Below, piece after piece: positions 1 to 9,960 of a stretch of 64,000 bases of DNA. The first letter of the stretch is position 1. Each line of letters begins with the position of its first letter. Position numbers and translations under genes: made by a program. The notes below the pieces were generated by a model. It saw only the letters and a list, made by a program, of their open reading frames with translations. It was not told the origin of the DNA and ran no database searches. Source of the stretch: Silene conica (lineage: Eukaryota; Streptophyta; Magnoliopsida; Caryophyllales; Caryophyllaceae). The stretch spans positions 9,057,031 through 9,121,030 of the forward strand of contig CM055311.2 of the NCBI GenBank assembly GCA_029255685.2. Reading direction: 5' to 3'.

Positions 1-56
1 CCTCATGCAGGATCAGCGCCCAGGATCTGCCAATCGTCAGCTTCGATGAGACGGAC

Positions 57-524
57 GTGGAGGAAGGCGCTGAATACCATGATGACGCCCTGATCATCAC
101 CCTATCCATAGGGAACTGCAGGGTAAAAAATATCCTGGTGGATACGGGGAGCTCAGTCAATATCATCATGTTGGAAACACTGAAGAGCATGGGATTTGGA
201 GAAGCAGACCTGACCAAAAAGGCGGTTCCGCTGGTGGGATTCAGCGGAGAAACCAAGCATTCACTTGGAGAAATCATGATCCCGACCTACGCCGGAGGAA
301 TCAACAAGCAAGTGAGGTACCTAGTGATTGACGGTCCCTCCACCTACAACGTCATCCTAGGCAGGCCGTGGATACATGATATGAAGGCCATTCCATCTTC
401 ATACCACCAGTTTCTCAAGTTCCCTACACCGTGGGGAGTCCAGACTATAAGAGGAAACCAGGAAGAAGCAAGGAGCTGTTACAAAGTGGCACTCAAGCCC
501 ACAGCCACCCCTCCTCCAGCATAG
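57..524 (+). pseudogene. Element A protease region
   Basis: This stretch reads as a retropepsin-type aspartic protease. The active-site motif VDTGSSVN is followed by the conserved hydrophobic run and, about 90 residues later, [10 protein letters not shown]. The same protein is encoded at 9307-9801 in element B and around 24100-24579 in element C. The family cleaves Gag-Pol into its mature parts. The upstream gag part of this copy lies outside the window. It is treated as a fossil of a mobile element. Confidence 0.85.
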
Positions 525-572
525 CAATCACAGGCAAGGCAGGTCAGGGGGACCTATGAGGAACCTCCCCAA

Positions 573-1172
573 GTGGAGGTAGAGGAAATTCCCCTAGACC
601 CGCTACACCCAGAGAGGAAGGTGCTGGTGGGAGCAGAATGCACATGTACTGTTCGTTCAGAGCTGTTAAATTTGTTAAAAACTAACATCGACTGTTTTGC
701 GTGGTCCCATGAAGACATGGTGGGAATAGACCCAAACATAATCTCACACAGGTTGAGCGTAAGCCCCGGCTACAAGCCGGTCCAGCAAAAGAGAAGGAAA
801 TTTGCCGCAGAAAGAAACCAGGTGATAAACCAGGAGGTGGACGACCTCCTGACCGCGGAGAAAATCAGAGAGGTAACCTATCCAGAATGGCTATCAAACG
901 TGGTGGTGGTTCCCAAGAAGAATGGGAAGTGGAGGGTATGCGTGGACTTCACCGACCTGAACAAGGCGTGCCCCAAAGACCCGTTCCCTCTGCTGCACAA
1001 AGACGCGATGGTGGACGCGACGGCAGGCCATGAGATGCTCACGTTCCTGGACGCCTGGAGCGGATACAACCAGATCAAAATGCATCCAGAGGACCAAGAA
1101 AAAACGGCATTCAGGTCTGAAAGAGGTATCTACTGCTATAACGTTATGCCATTTGGTTTAAAAAATGCAGGG
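573..1172 (+). pseudogene. Element A reverse transcriptase, 5' portion
   Basis: The translation carries the hallmarks of the first reverse transcriptase blocks of Ty3/gypsy elements: VPKKNGKWRVCVDFTDLN, the FLDAWSGYNQI block and MPFGLKNAG. Coding identity is broken at 1172 by an inserted solo LTR, and the domain resumes at 2732. Elements B and C carry the same domain without this insertion. Confidence 0.9.
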
Positions 1173-2726
1173 TGATGCGTGTCTATTTTATGATGTTTTT
1201 CATCTATTTTTACACGCATTTGGTCGCTCATTTACTATGTTTTAGCCTTTATTTCCCAACAATCGTGTACTTTCGTATTTTTATGCACTTTTGCAGATTT
1301 ATGCGGAAAAGAGACGATTTAGCACCAAATCCATATCCTCAAGTCTTTTGCATAATTAAGGGACAAATAGAAAGTCAATTGGAGTCAAAGTCAAGTGCCA
1401 AAAGTCAAAACAAGAAGAAATCCGAAGAATTCCGTACGGAGGCGGTCGACCGACCAGCTAAACGGGTCGGCCGACCAGGCCTGAACTTTAATAAAGTCCA
1501 AATCTCAAGGAAGGCCAAAAATAAAAGAAGCCCAGAAAGAAGCGGCCGACCGACCCACATAGTAGGTCGACCGACCTCAGCAGAAGCCCAGACGATTCTT
1601 TTCGGAAATAAAGTAGAATTAGAGCTTTTAGGAAACTCTTAGTTTTATACCCTATATAAACAAATCTTGTGATTAGGGTTAGGCATGCTTGATATCTATT
1701 ATCATACCTTAGGATCTTTTATTCAATCTTTTACCATCTAGTTCATCTTTTATCTTATTCAAGAATTTTCAAGCATTCAATAAAGTTCGTTCTTTTCTAC
1801 CTCAATTCCAGCTGTGGTAATTACTCTCTCTTAGATTGTTCTATTATTGTTCTTATTACTATTGCTTATAAGTAAGGTAGAAATCCCAAACTTTATTGAA
1901 TCTCGCATGTTTAGATTGTTTACCATGTTTACCATGTTTATTCCAAATTTTATAATCATCTTAAGTATTATGAGTAGCTAAATTTCATATGTTAGGATGT
2001 AGGGGATGAATATGCATAGGTAAATAAGATTCGAAAGACTGACTTGTAGCAGGACCACGGTCGGCCGACTGGAATAACTGGTCGGTCGACCGAGGTCGTG
2101 GTCGGCCGACTGGAGTAGCTGGTCGGTCGACCACTCGCGTATGTATTCTTATTTCGTCTTTTCTTGTCAATTATAATATCTTGCAATGAGACCATAAGGA
2201 GACTTGTAGGATGTTAGTAATGACCTACCCAAGATTGAAAGATACGGGAAGGGCATTGGTTTACACCTTAAGACGGATAGGTTACTCAAGGCTGAAAGGT
2301 ATGTGACCTGGGATTTAGGAATCACCCTTATTGTTGACACCCAATAATTGTGAGACCTAGGAACTAATAGCATAGGCCGAAAGGAGCTATTAGGTAGCAT
2401 AGACTTAAAAAGATATGTTACACCCCCTTACGCGACTGCAATACATGTTGACCTTAGGATTTATTTTACCTTAGCTATTTATTACCCAAACATCCTAGCA
2501 TCCCTTTTATTATATTTTATTCTCATCTTTTATTATTTGTTTATTTTAATCTTTGCCTTAGACTTAGTAATCAACCAATTCAAACCCCCAAAATTGTTAC
2601 TTTAAACATTCACATCAAACAATAAACATTCCCCACCTCCTTGTGGTTCGACCCTGACTTTCACTATCTATTGTTAAAGTTAGGAATTATAAATTTTATC
2701 TTTGGTACCCTCAACGACGGGCATCA
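1173..2726 (+). mobile_element. Solo LTR (1554 bp) inserted in element A
   Basis: The segment begins TGATG and ends CATCA. It is flanked by a perfect 5 bp duplication CAGGG (1168-1172 and 2727-2731) lying exactly at the break in the reverse transcriptase of element A. It has no coding region and no internal primer-binding site, so it is best read as a solo LTR left after recombination between the two LTRs of a longer element. A TATA box (TATATAAA, 1653-1660) gives the + orientation. Notable are repeated, partly palindromic GGTCGACCGACC / GGTCGGCCGACC motifs near 1443-1480, 1540-1576 and 2060-2135. The family is probably Ty3/gypsy; the lineage is not certain. Confidence 0.82.
1443..2135. repeat. 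GGTCGACCGACC-type palindromic motif pairs inside the solo LTR
   Basis: Four clusters of the GC-rich motif GGTCG[AG]CCGACC or its relatives occur in an otherwise AT-rich LTR: near 1443-1480, 1540-1576, 2060-2092 and 2099-2135. In each cluster two motif copies are separated by about 8-12 bases and can pair with one another, so each cluster could fold as a hairpin. Two clusters lie upstream of the TATA box at 1653 and two near the middle of the LTR. Their function is unknown; protein-binding sites or packaging-related RNA stems are possibilities only. Confidence 0.6.
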
Positions 2727-2731
2727 CAGGG

Positions 2732-3937
2732 TCCACCTATCAAAGGCTGGTGAACATGATGTTCAAGGATCAGATAGGTAAAACCATGGAAGTCTACATA
2801 GACGATATGGTTGTCAAATCTAAAGCAGCCAGCCAACACACCCAGCACCTGGAAGAAACCTTCAGCATCTTGAGGAAATACCAAATGAAGCTGAATCCCT
2901 CCAAATGCACGTTCGGAGTCTCCAGTGGGAAGTTCCTGGGGTACATGGTCACGCAGAGAGGGATTGAGGGTAGCAGCGAGCAGATCAAAGCACTCCTGCA
3001 GCTGGAGTCTCCCCCAAAAGCCGAAAGACGTGCAGAAACTGACTGGCAGGGTGGCAGCCCTCAACAGGTTTATCTCCAGATCCTCCGACAGATGCCGGCT
3101 ATTTTATGACATACTACGAAAGAGCAAGAGATTCGAGTGGACGGAAGAGCACGAAAAGGCGTTCACAGAACTGAAGAAGTACCTCAGCACCCCTCCGCTC
3201 CTGTCCAAACCAGAGCAGGGAGAGCCATTATACTTATACCTGTCGGTAACCGAGGTGGCGGTAAGTGCAGTGCTGGTACGAGAACATGAGGGAACCCAGC
3301 ATCCAGTCTACTACATCAGTAAGTCTCTGCTTCCTGCAGAGACCAGGTACACAGCTCCTGAGAAACTCGTTCTTGCTTTAGTTACAGCCTCGTACAAGCT
3401 GAGACCTTACTTTGAGTCTCACTCCATATCAGTCTTAACTAGCTACCCCTTAAGACCCATACTGAGTAAGCCAGAACTTTCTGGGAGAATGTCCAAATGG
3501 TCAGTCCACCTGAGTGGCTACGACCTAAAATTCGAAACACGAACCGCGATAAAATCACAAGCCCTTGCAGATTTTGTCTCTGATTTTAGCCCAGGAATGG
3601 AAAAAGAAGCCGCCAAAGAAATCCTACCCCAAGAAATGGACTCTGAAGGAAGTTGCTGGACGCTGTACGTAGATGGAGCCTCCAACAGCCGCGGAGCAGG
3701 GGTAGGAATGGTGCTCAGGTCCCCACAAGGAGACATGATCGTGCAGGCGGTACGATGCGAATTCCAAGCAACCAACAACGTAGCGGAGTACGAGGCCTTG
3801 ATCCAAGGGCTCCAATTAGCCCTGGACCTCAAGGTCAGATACCTCCAGGCATTCAGTGACTCGCAGCTCATAGTAAATCAAATCAATGGCGAATATGAAG
3901 CCAAAGACGCCAGGATGGCAGCCTACCTGGAGGTAGT
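2732..3937 (+). pseudogene. Element A reverse transcriptase 3' portion and RNase H
   Basis: The reverse transcriptase resumes after the solo LTR with the catalytic YIDDMVV block. It continues through FGVSSGKFLGYMVTQRGIE and the RNase H domain (LSVTEVAVSAVLVREHEG, HPVYYISKSLLPAE). A second RNase H-like domain follows (WTLYVDGASNSRGAGVGMV), of the kind found in the Tat group next to the ordinary retroviral one. The region stops at 3937, where element B has inserted, and continues at 12560. Confidence 0.87.
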
Positions 3938-4460
3938 TGTTTTGGTAAAATTTCTACCGGGTCGTGATATTGTGATGCGGGTCAAAGTGTCAACCAATAT
4001 AAGAATTTACGTAAAGAATGAATACGAAAATTAAAGAGATAAAACAATGACGCAAGAGATTTTTGGTGACGCGGAAAAACCCGTTTAGGGAAACAACCGC
4101 GGGGGGAACGGAATCCCACCAATATTTCTACTATGATCGAAGATTTCGCTTGCTGATGATTACAAGTGTATGCGCAAGTATTAGATTTACAACGTATGAA
4201 CAGAATGACTAAGAAATGACCTAGTCTCTCTTTTTATAGTTGCGAATTGCTGCTCAACTGACTCGGTTTTTGGTGCTAAAATGTGGGAGAGAATATAGGG
4301 GAATATCCTCTTAGGGTTTTGACCCATTCCCTTTCCTTTAACAGCTCTTTTTTCTGCTCTGAGCTGTGCCTGGTCTGCATCTGCTTTCCCCCTGCTCTGC
4401 TCCTGGCGTTAGGTTGTTTATTTATCTTCTGGGCCCAGTAGTGGATTTTTGGGCTAAACA
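3938..4460 (-). repeat. Element B 3' LTR (left copy)
   Basis: This 523 bp terminal repeat begins TGTTTTGGTAAAATTT and ends GGGCTAAACA on the + strand, and matches 12032-12554 almost exactly. On the element's own strand it runs TGTTTAGCCC to ACCAAAACA. The polypurine tract lies just inside it, at about 4461-4476. Confidence 0.93.
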
Positions 4461-4708
4461 ATTTCCCCCAAATTTCAGCCTTATTTCGGCTTTAATTGGG
4501 CTGGAATTTTCCTGTTCTCAAACTGGTTTCTGGAATTTACTCGGGTAGTTGAGGTTTTGCTGACGATGCTCACGTGGGCTGCCCACTAGGCTACTTTTTC
4601 AACCGCCTATTGATGGTATGTCCCCTCAACTATTTCAACTTCCCACTTGCATTTACTTTCAACTTTTGAATTCAAATTTTACTCTTTCTTTTAACCGTTC
4701 CTTTCCCC

Positions 4709-4714
4709 TATAAA
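4709..4714 (+). promoter_or_regulatory. TATA box candidate for the antisense gene of element B
   Basis: TATAAA within CCCCTATAAATTACC lies about 130 bp before the first ATG of the antisense gene at 4844, a suitable distance for a plant promoter with a short leader. It suggests that the antisense gene has its own promoter inside the element. Position and motif are seen; promoter function is inferred. Confidence 0.4.
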
Positions 4715-4843
4715 TTACCTCTCATCGGGTTTTTTCACTTTTACCATCTCCAAAGTTTACTTCCTTTTACTTGCTTTCTCACTCTTTCTTGCTTTTTTTT
4801 GCTTTCCTTCTCTCAGTAAAAACTTTTTACCACTTCTTTCGTC

Positions 4844-6958
4844 ATGTCTGCTTCTGGATCTCCTTCCGCTACTCCTTCCAATACTCCTGCTCCTGAGGGA
4901 TCCTCTGGGTCTAGTTCTGCTTCGGGGGACTACTCTGGTCCTTTTCCGTCGCAGAAGTTGCTTGCGGCTAAGCACTTATGCGACTCTTCTTTCAACGAAT
5001 CTCATGCTTCTTTCATTAAGCTTCGTTTCGGATTCCCGGAGGGGGTGGTCTATCACTTTCCTCTCGCCGGCGAGAAGGCCGATTTTGAGAGGGAGGGATG
5101 GACTTGTCTCTATGAGTATCCCTTCCGTCTGGGTCTCAGGTTTCCTTTTCCTGACTTGATTGTAGATTTTCTGAAGTTAACTAAACTTGCTATGTGTCAG
5201 ATTGCTCCTCATGCATGGAGAATCTTGCTCAGTATTTGTGCTCTGAACCGTGAACGGGGGCTGAACATTGGTGTGGCTGACTTGGGGCAGTGCTTCGCTC
5301 CTCGTTCTCTGGGTCATTCGCAGTGCACAATTCGTAGTCATGATAATATGCCTTCTGCCATTATTTTTTCCACCACTCCGGATGATAGTAAGTGGTTTAC
5401 CCGTTTTATCTTCGTCAAGATTGACACATTGCCTTCCTCTCCTGGCTATATTTTCTCTGCATGGCAGCCCGTGGAAGGTACTGGTTTTTGCTTTAGCATT
5501 CCTTCGATTTTTCTTACTTTATTGCTTCTTCGTTTGTTTCTGACGGTTTGTTAGTCTCTGCAGGTCGTAGCTTGGCTAAGTTTCCTGACTCTGCTGATCC
5601 TCCTGCTTCCAAGGCCAAGCTCCTGGACCTTCCTCCCGAGGAGAGGACGTTCTCCAAACTGGTCCGGGATGCTGCTGTTCTGGTGGTGAAGAAGGAGGGT
5701 ACGGTATTTTTGGTGTTCTTTGTTTTCTTTGGGTGGTCCTGCGTTAATTCTACTCTGATTTCTGCTGTCACCTTTTCAGGCAAGCCCAGAGTAGATGTGA
5801 GCAGGGTGATGCAGCTGCGCAGAAAGAGGTTGGCTTCTGGGGACGCGGGGTCCTCGAAGAAGACAAAAATGGACGTTGTGGAGGGGAGCTCTGCTGGAGC
5901 CGGGTCCAAGGCTGCCCCTATTGAAGTTGATACCGTTGATCTGGTCCAGGAACCTGTTGCTGAGGCTCCCTATGTTGATCCTTCTCCTCTCAAGATTCCT
6001 CCCTCCATTCCTACTCCTGGTTACAAGCCAGTTTTGGAGCAGCTGCCTCTGCCACCTTCTGGAGAAGGTTTATCCTCCTCTTCTTCTTTGCGCCTGGAGC
6101 TCCCAGCGGACTTTGGTGGGTCCAGGACCCATCTCTGGCCTACTTTGGACTCACTACTTTTCCCCGCCTCTGCCTCTATTATGGAAACTCGTCCTTTCAA
6201 GGACTTGATCAGGCGCACTGCGGAGGTTTCCTTTGAGGTAACCCTCCTTTTTCCTTCCCTTTTCTCTTCTTTTTTCTTTCTTCTGTTTTCCCTGACCTGG
6301 TCTGGACGTCCAGGTCCTGGAGCTGTCACTTTGTGCTAAACGACAGAGTGAGGCCTTGCTGGCTGAACTCCATTGCTCGAAGGCAGCTTAATCTGAGGCT
6401 CTGAGGAGGAGGCAGGAGGTGGAGAGGATGCAGGAGGCCCTGGCGAAGAAGGAGCGGGAGTTATCAGAGAAGTTAAGATTGGAGGAGACCTTGAGGGAAA
6501 GTCTGCGGCAGGCTGTTGAGCGTTCTCGCCAGGATGTGGCTAAGGGCCAGGAGATGCTCAAAGCTCAGGAGGAGGCTTCTCAGAACCAGCTAGCCACGGC
6601 TCACTCTAAGCTGGAGAGGGCCTTGACTTCAGAGGCGGACCTGGTGCTGAAGGTGGAGGCTCTGGAGCAGAAGAAGGCTGGTCTGCAGAGGGCGTTAATT
6701 GAAGCTGTTGCTTATACTGCTGCTGAGACCCGGGTGAAGTGTGTTCGGGAGTTCCAGGAGGGTAGCCATACTACCTGGGACTTAGCAGCTTTGGAGAAGG
6801 CCTTTGCTTCTGACTTTCCCGAGGGTTTAAACATGGACCTGATTTCTGACGATGATGAGGAAGAAGATGGGGTGGGGTCCCAAGACGTTGGAGAGGAGGT
6901 GACCTCTGACCCCACCGATGCTGATGTAGCTGCTGCTGGGTTTACTCCTGATGAGTAG
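4844..6958 (+). CDS. Antisense gene of element B (plant 'putative gypsy type transposon' protein family)
   Basis: This gene runs opposite to gag-pol between the pol region and the 3' LTR. It has several coding blocks separated by short T-rich gaps with GT...AG edges, typical of plant introns, so it is probably spliced. The first block (from 4844) has a Ser/Thr/Pro-rich start and then a domain with YPFRLGLRFPFPDLIVDF and PHAWRILLSI, which I recognise as the family annotated as 'putative gypsy type transposon' (Transposase_28). Middle blocks are basic and Pro-rich (KRLASGDAGSSKKTK). The last block (6419-6958) is a long Glu/Lys/Leu-rich coiled coil followed by an acidic tail (SDDDEEEDG). Its counterparts are 14701-16585 in A and 28604-31035 in C. 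The role is not established; antisense extra genes are known in the Tat group. Confidence 0.7.
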
Positions 6959-7704
6959 GTCTTTAAAAATTTATCTGCTGGGCCCTAGTATGGGCGTTAA
7001 TATTTTGTTTTTGAACTTTGGATGCCCCTGCGTGGGCTTAGCTGTTGTAATTTTTTGCTGCTGGTCCGGGTGGACCAGTAAAAACAATGCTGTTTTGGGG
7101 CTGCCTTGGGCAGCCTTTCTTTTAATCGTATGACCCCCGTTGTATGGGGTTTTGCTCTTATCTTGTTGCTTTCTGCCGTTTTTCTGGCGTTTTATCTTTT
7201 GTACATGCATGTGTTTCGTTTGTGTTTTGGCCATCGCTGTTTTGGTGTGCTGGCCTGGTGTTTTGTATACCCATCCCTATACTGGGGTGCCAGGCTTAAC
7301 TTAGGTTCTCCTGCGATCAGTGCAAATTTCCTCTTTAGGTCAGTCCACTAGGATAAGTAAATTCTGGTCCAGAAAATAAGTAGTGAAATTTTTCCTTTTT
7401 TTTTTTTAAAAAGACTTAAAAATTTGAAAATATACTAAGGTTTGAAATTACAAGACTTAGATTACTAAACTTAAAAAATATAAGGCAAGATATTATTCTA
7501 AACTCAGGTTTATATAAAAAATATAAAGGCGAAACAAAATTTTAGGCTGAACCAGAGTAAACTTTATACAGAATAGAATCTGAGTCTAAGGGAGCTGCTC
7601 TGGTCTGGTGGAGGCACCTTTAAACGATATACTTTTTTAAGTGAAGTATATTCCATGATCTGGGTATCATTTCCCCTTCCATTGTTATTAGCCTGTAGGC
7701 CCCA
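6959..7704. other. Non-coding stretch inside element B
   Basis: Between the end of the antisense gene and the end of the reverse transcriptase/RNase H gene I see no coding region. The part to about 7350 is T-rich and probably the 3' untranslated region of the antisense gene; about 7380-7620 is A/T-rich. It contains no repeat or RNA gene that I can recognise. Confidence 0.5.
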
Positions 7705-9210
7705 TTACCAACTATGCTCTCGATTTGGTATGGACCCTCCCAGTTTGACACCCTGGTGCAGGTGTAGGATTTCTTGCTCTGCTTGGGTCTGGATTGCTGG
7801 GCTGAAATCGGAGACGAAGTCTGCGAGGGCTTGTGACTTTATGGCTGTGCGTGGTTCAAACTGGAGGTCATATCCACTGAGGTGCACAGACCACTTAGCC
7901 ATTCGTCCTGATAATTCTGGCTTTCTCATAATCGTCTTGAGTGGGTGATTGGTAACCACTGAGATGGTATGAGACTCGAAGTACGGACGCAGCTTATAGG
8001 ATGCTGTGACCAATGCCAATACTAGTTTCTCCAGTGAGGTATACCTTGCTTCTGCCGGTAGTAATGACTTGCTGACGTAGTACACCGGGTGCTGAGATCC
8101 TTCGTGCTGTCGGACCAGAACTACACTTACTGCTGCTTCGGTTACTGAGAGGTACAGGAGCAGGACCTCCCCCTGCTCTGGCTTGGATAGCAGGGGTGGG
8201 CTGCTCAGGTACTGCTTTAGTTCCTGGAATGCTTTTTCGTGCTCTGGTGTCCAATCAAACTTCTGGCTTTTTCTAAGGATATCATAGAATAATCGGCACC
8301 GGTCTGAGGATCTGGAGATAAACCTACTCAGGGCTGCTACTCTTCCCGTCAGACGCTGCACATCTTTTGGTTTCTGGGGTGATTCTAGCTGCAGAACTGC
8401 TTTGATCTGTTCTGTGCTGGCTTCTATCCCCCTCTGTGTTACCATATACCCCAGGAATTTCCCACTGGAAACTCCGAAGGTACACTTAGCTGGATTTAAC
8501 TTCATTTTGTACTCTCGGAGGGTGTTGAATGTTTCCTCCAGGTGCTGGGTGTGGTCTGCTGATTGCTTGGATTTGACCACCATGTCATCTATGTAGACTT
8601 CCATATTGCGTCCTATCTGATCTTTGAACATCATATTGACGAGCCGCTGGTATGTGGAACCAGCATTCTTAAGGCCGAAGGGCATTACGTTGTAGCAGTA
8701 GATGCCTCTTTCGGACCTGAATGCTGTCTTTTCCTGGTCTGTCGGGTCCATTTTGATCTGGTTATACCCGCTCCAGGCATCTAGGAAAGTCAACATTTCG
8801 TGGCCTGTAGTGGCGTCGACCATAGCATCTATGTGTGGCAAGGGGAATGGGTCCTTGGGGCAGGCCTTATTCAGGTCTGTGAAATCCACGCAGACCCTCC
8901 ACTTGCCGTTCTTTTTTGGTACCACCACTACATTAGATAGCCACTCAGGGTACCTGACTTCCCTGATCTTTCCTGCTTCTAGAAGGTTGTCCACTTCCTG
9001 GTTTATGATCTGATGTCTTTCTGCTGCGAATTTCCCGCGCCTCTGCTGTACTGGTCTGAATCCTGGATCTATGCTTAGTTTGTGTGTTATGATTTCCGGG
9101 TCTATGCCAATCATATCCTTGTGGGACCAGGCAAAGCAGTCCGTGTTCTTTCGGAGCAGCTGGAGGAGCTGCTGGCGTAGATCTCCAGAACACTCTGAGC
9201 CTATGTGCAC
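7705..9210 (-). CDS. Element B reverse transcriptase and RNase H
   Basis: This open frame of 501 codons contains the reverse transcriptase blocks in order: VPKKNGKWRVCVDFTDLN, FLDAWSGYNQI, MPFGLKNAGSTYQRL, the catalytic YIDDMVV and FGVSSGKFLGYMVTQRGIE. RNase H follows (LYLSVTEAAVSVVLVRQHEG, HPVYYVSKSLLPAE, GRMAKWSVHLSGYDLQFE). It lies downstream of protease on the same strand, as expected for pol. It copies element RNA into DNA in family members. The ATG used is only the first available one; in the family this protein is cut from a longer precursor. Confidence 0.9.
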   Translation of the reverse strand: MHIGSECSGDLRQQLLQLLRKNTDCFAWSHKDMIGIDPEIITHKLSIDPGFRPVQQRRGKFAAERHQIINQEVDNLLEAGKIREVRYPEWLSNVVVVPKKNGKWRVCVDFTDLNKACPKDPFPLPHIDAMVDATTGHEMLTFLDAWSGYNQIKMDPTDQEKTAFRSERGIYCYNVMPFGLKNAGSTYQRLVNMMFKDQIGRNMEVYIDDMVVKSKQSADHTQHLEETFNTLREYKMKLNPAKCTFGVSSGKFLGYMVTQRGIEASTEQIKAVLQLESPQKPKDVQRLTGRVAALSRFISRSSDRCRLFYDILRKSQKFDWTPEHEKAFQELKQYLSSPPLLSKPEQGEVLLLYLSVTEAAVSVVLVRQHEGSQHPVYYVSKSLLPAEARYTSLEKLVLALVTASYKLRPYFESHTISVVTNHPLKTIMRKPELSGRMAKWSVHLSGYDLQFEPRTAIKSQALADFVSDFSPAIQTQAEQEILHLHQGVKLGGSIPNREHSW

Positions 9211-9306
9211 TGTCCTTTCTGGGTGCTGCTCATCCAGGTGGACCTCATCGATTTCTGCCTGCTGGGGCTCGATGTATTCCTCCTGGATGTGTAGTTGCTT
9301 TAGTTG

Positions 9307-9801
9307 CTATGCCCTGGCAGCTGGTGGTTTGGTGGTCCTTTTGAGAGCTACTTTGTAACAATCCTTGGCCTCCTCCTGGTCTCCCCGTATCTCCTGAACT
9401 CCCCACGGCGTGGGAAACTTCAGGCACTGGTGATACGTTGACGGGATTGCTCGCATTTCGTGGATCCAGGGCCTGCCAAGAATAACATTGTAAGTAGATG
9501 GACCATCAAAAACTAAGTAACTTACCTGTTTGTTTAGGCCTCCGGCGTAGGTAGGGATGGTGATTTCCCCCAAGGTATGCGTTGTTTCTCCACTGAACCC
9601 AACCAGGGGAATAGCTTTCTTTGTCAGGTCCTTCTCGTCAAATCCCATGCTCTTTAGTGCTTCCAGCATTAGTAGGTTGACGGAGCTGCCTGTGTCTACC
9701 ATGACCTTCCTGACCTCACAATTGCCGATATTTAATGTGATAATCAGGGCATCATGGTGCTGCTCTGGTACAGCTTCTGCGTCTGTTTCGTCAAAGGTCA
9801 C
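9307..9801 (-). CDS. Element B aspartic protease region
   Basis: This open frame of 164 codons has the retropepsin active-site motif [12 protein letters not shown] near residue 34 and [15 protein letters not shown] further on. It lies between gag and reverse transcriptase on the minus strand. Similar sequences occur at 57-524 (element A) and about 24094-24579 (element C). The family processes the Gag-Pol precursor. The C-terminal part (ALKRTTKPPAARA) is basic and Pro/Ala-rich and may be a linker. Confidence 0.85.
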   Translation of the reverse strand: MTFDETDAEAVPEQHHDALIITLNIGNCEVRKVMVDTGSSVNLLMLEALKSMGFDEKDLTKKAIPLVGFSGETTHTLGEITIPTYAGGLNKQVSYLVFDGPSTYNVILGRPWIHEMRAIPSTYHQCLKFPTPWGVQEIRGDQEEAKDCYKVALKRTTKPPAARA

Positions 9802-9960
9802 TGCTGGGAGGTCCTGCCTTGCTATTCTGCATGATGATTCTGGCTTGTCTCCCTTTGCTGCTGTTACACGTCTTTTGGCTGCTGAGTAGGTGAGCCCACA
9901 CAGCTCTGACCCTCCAGTAATGACATTGACAATTCTATTGCAGGGAGGAACTGGTGAAGG

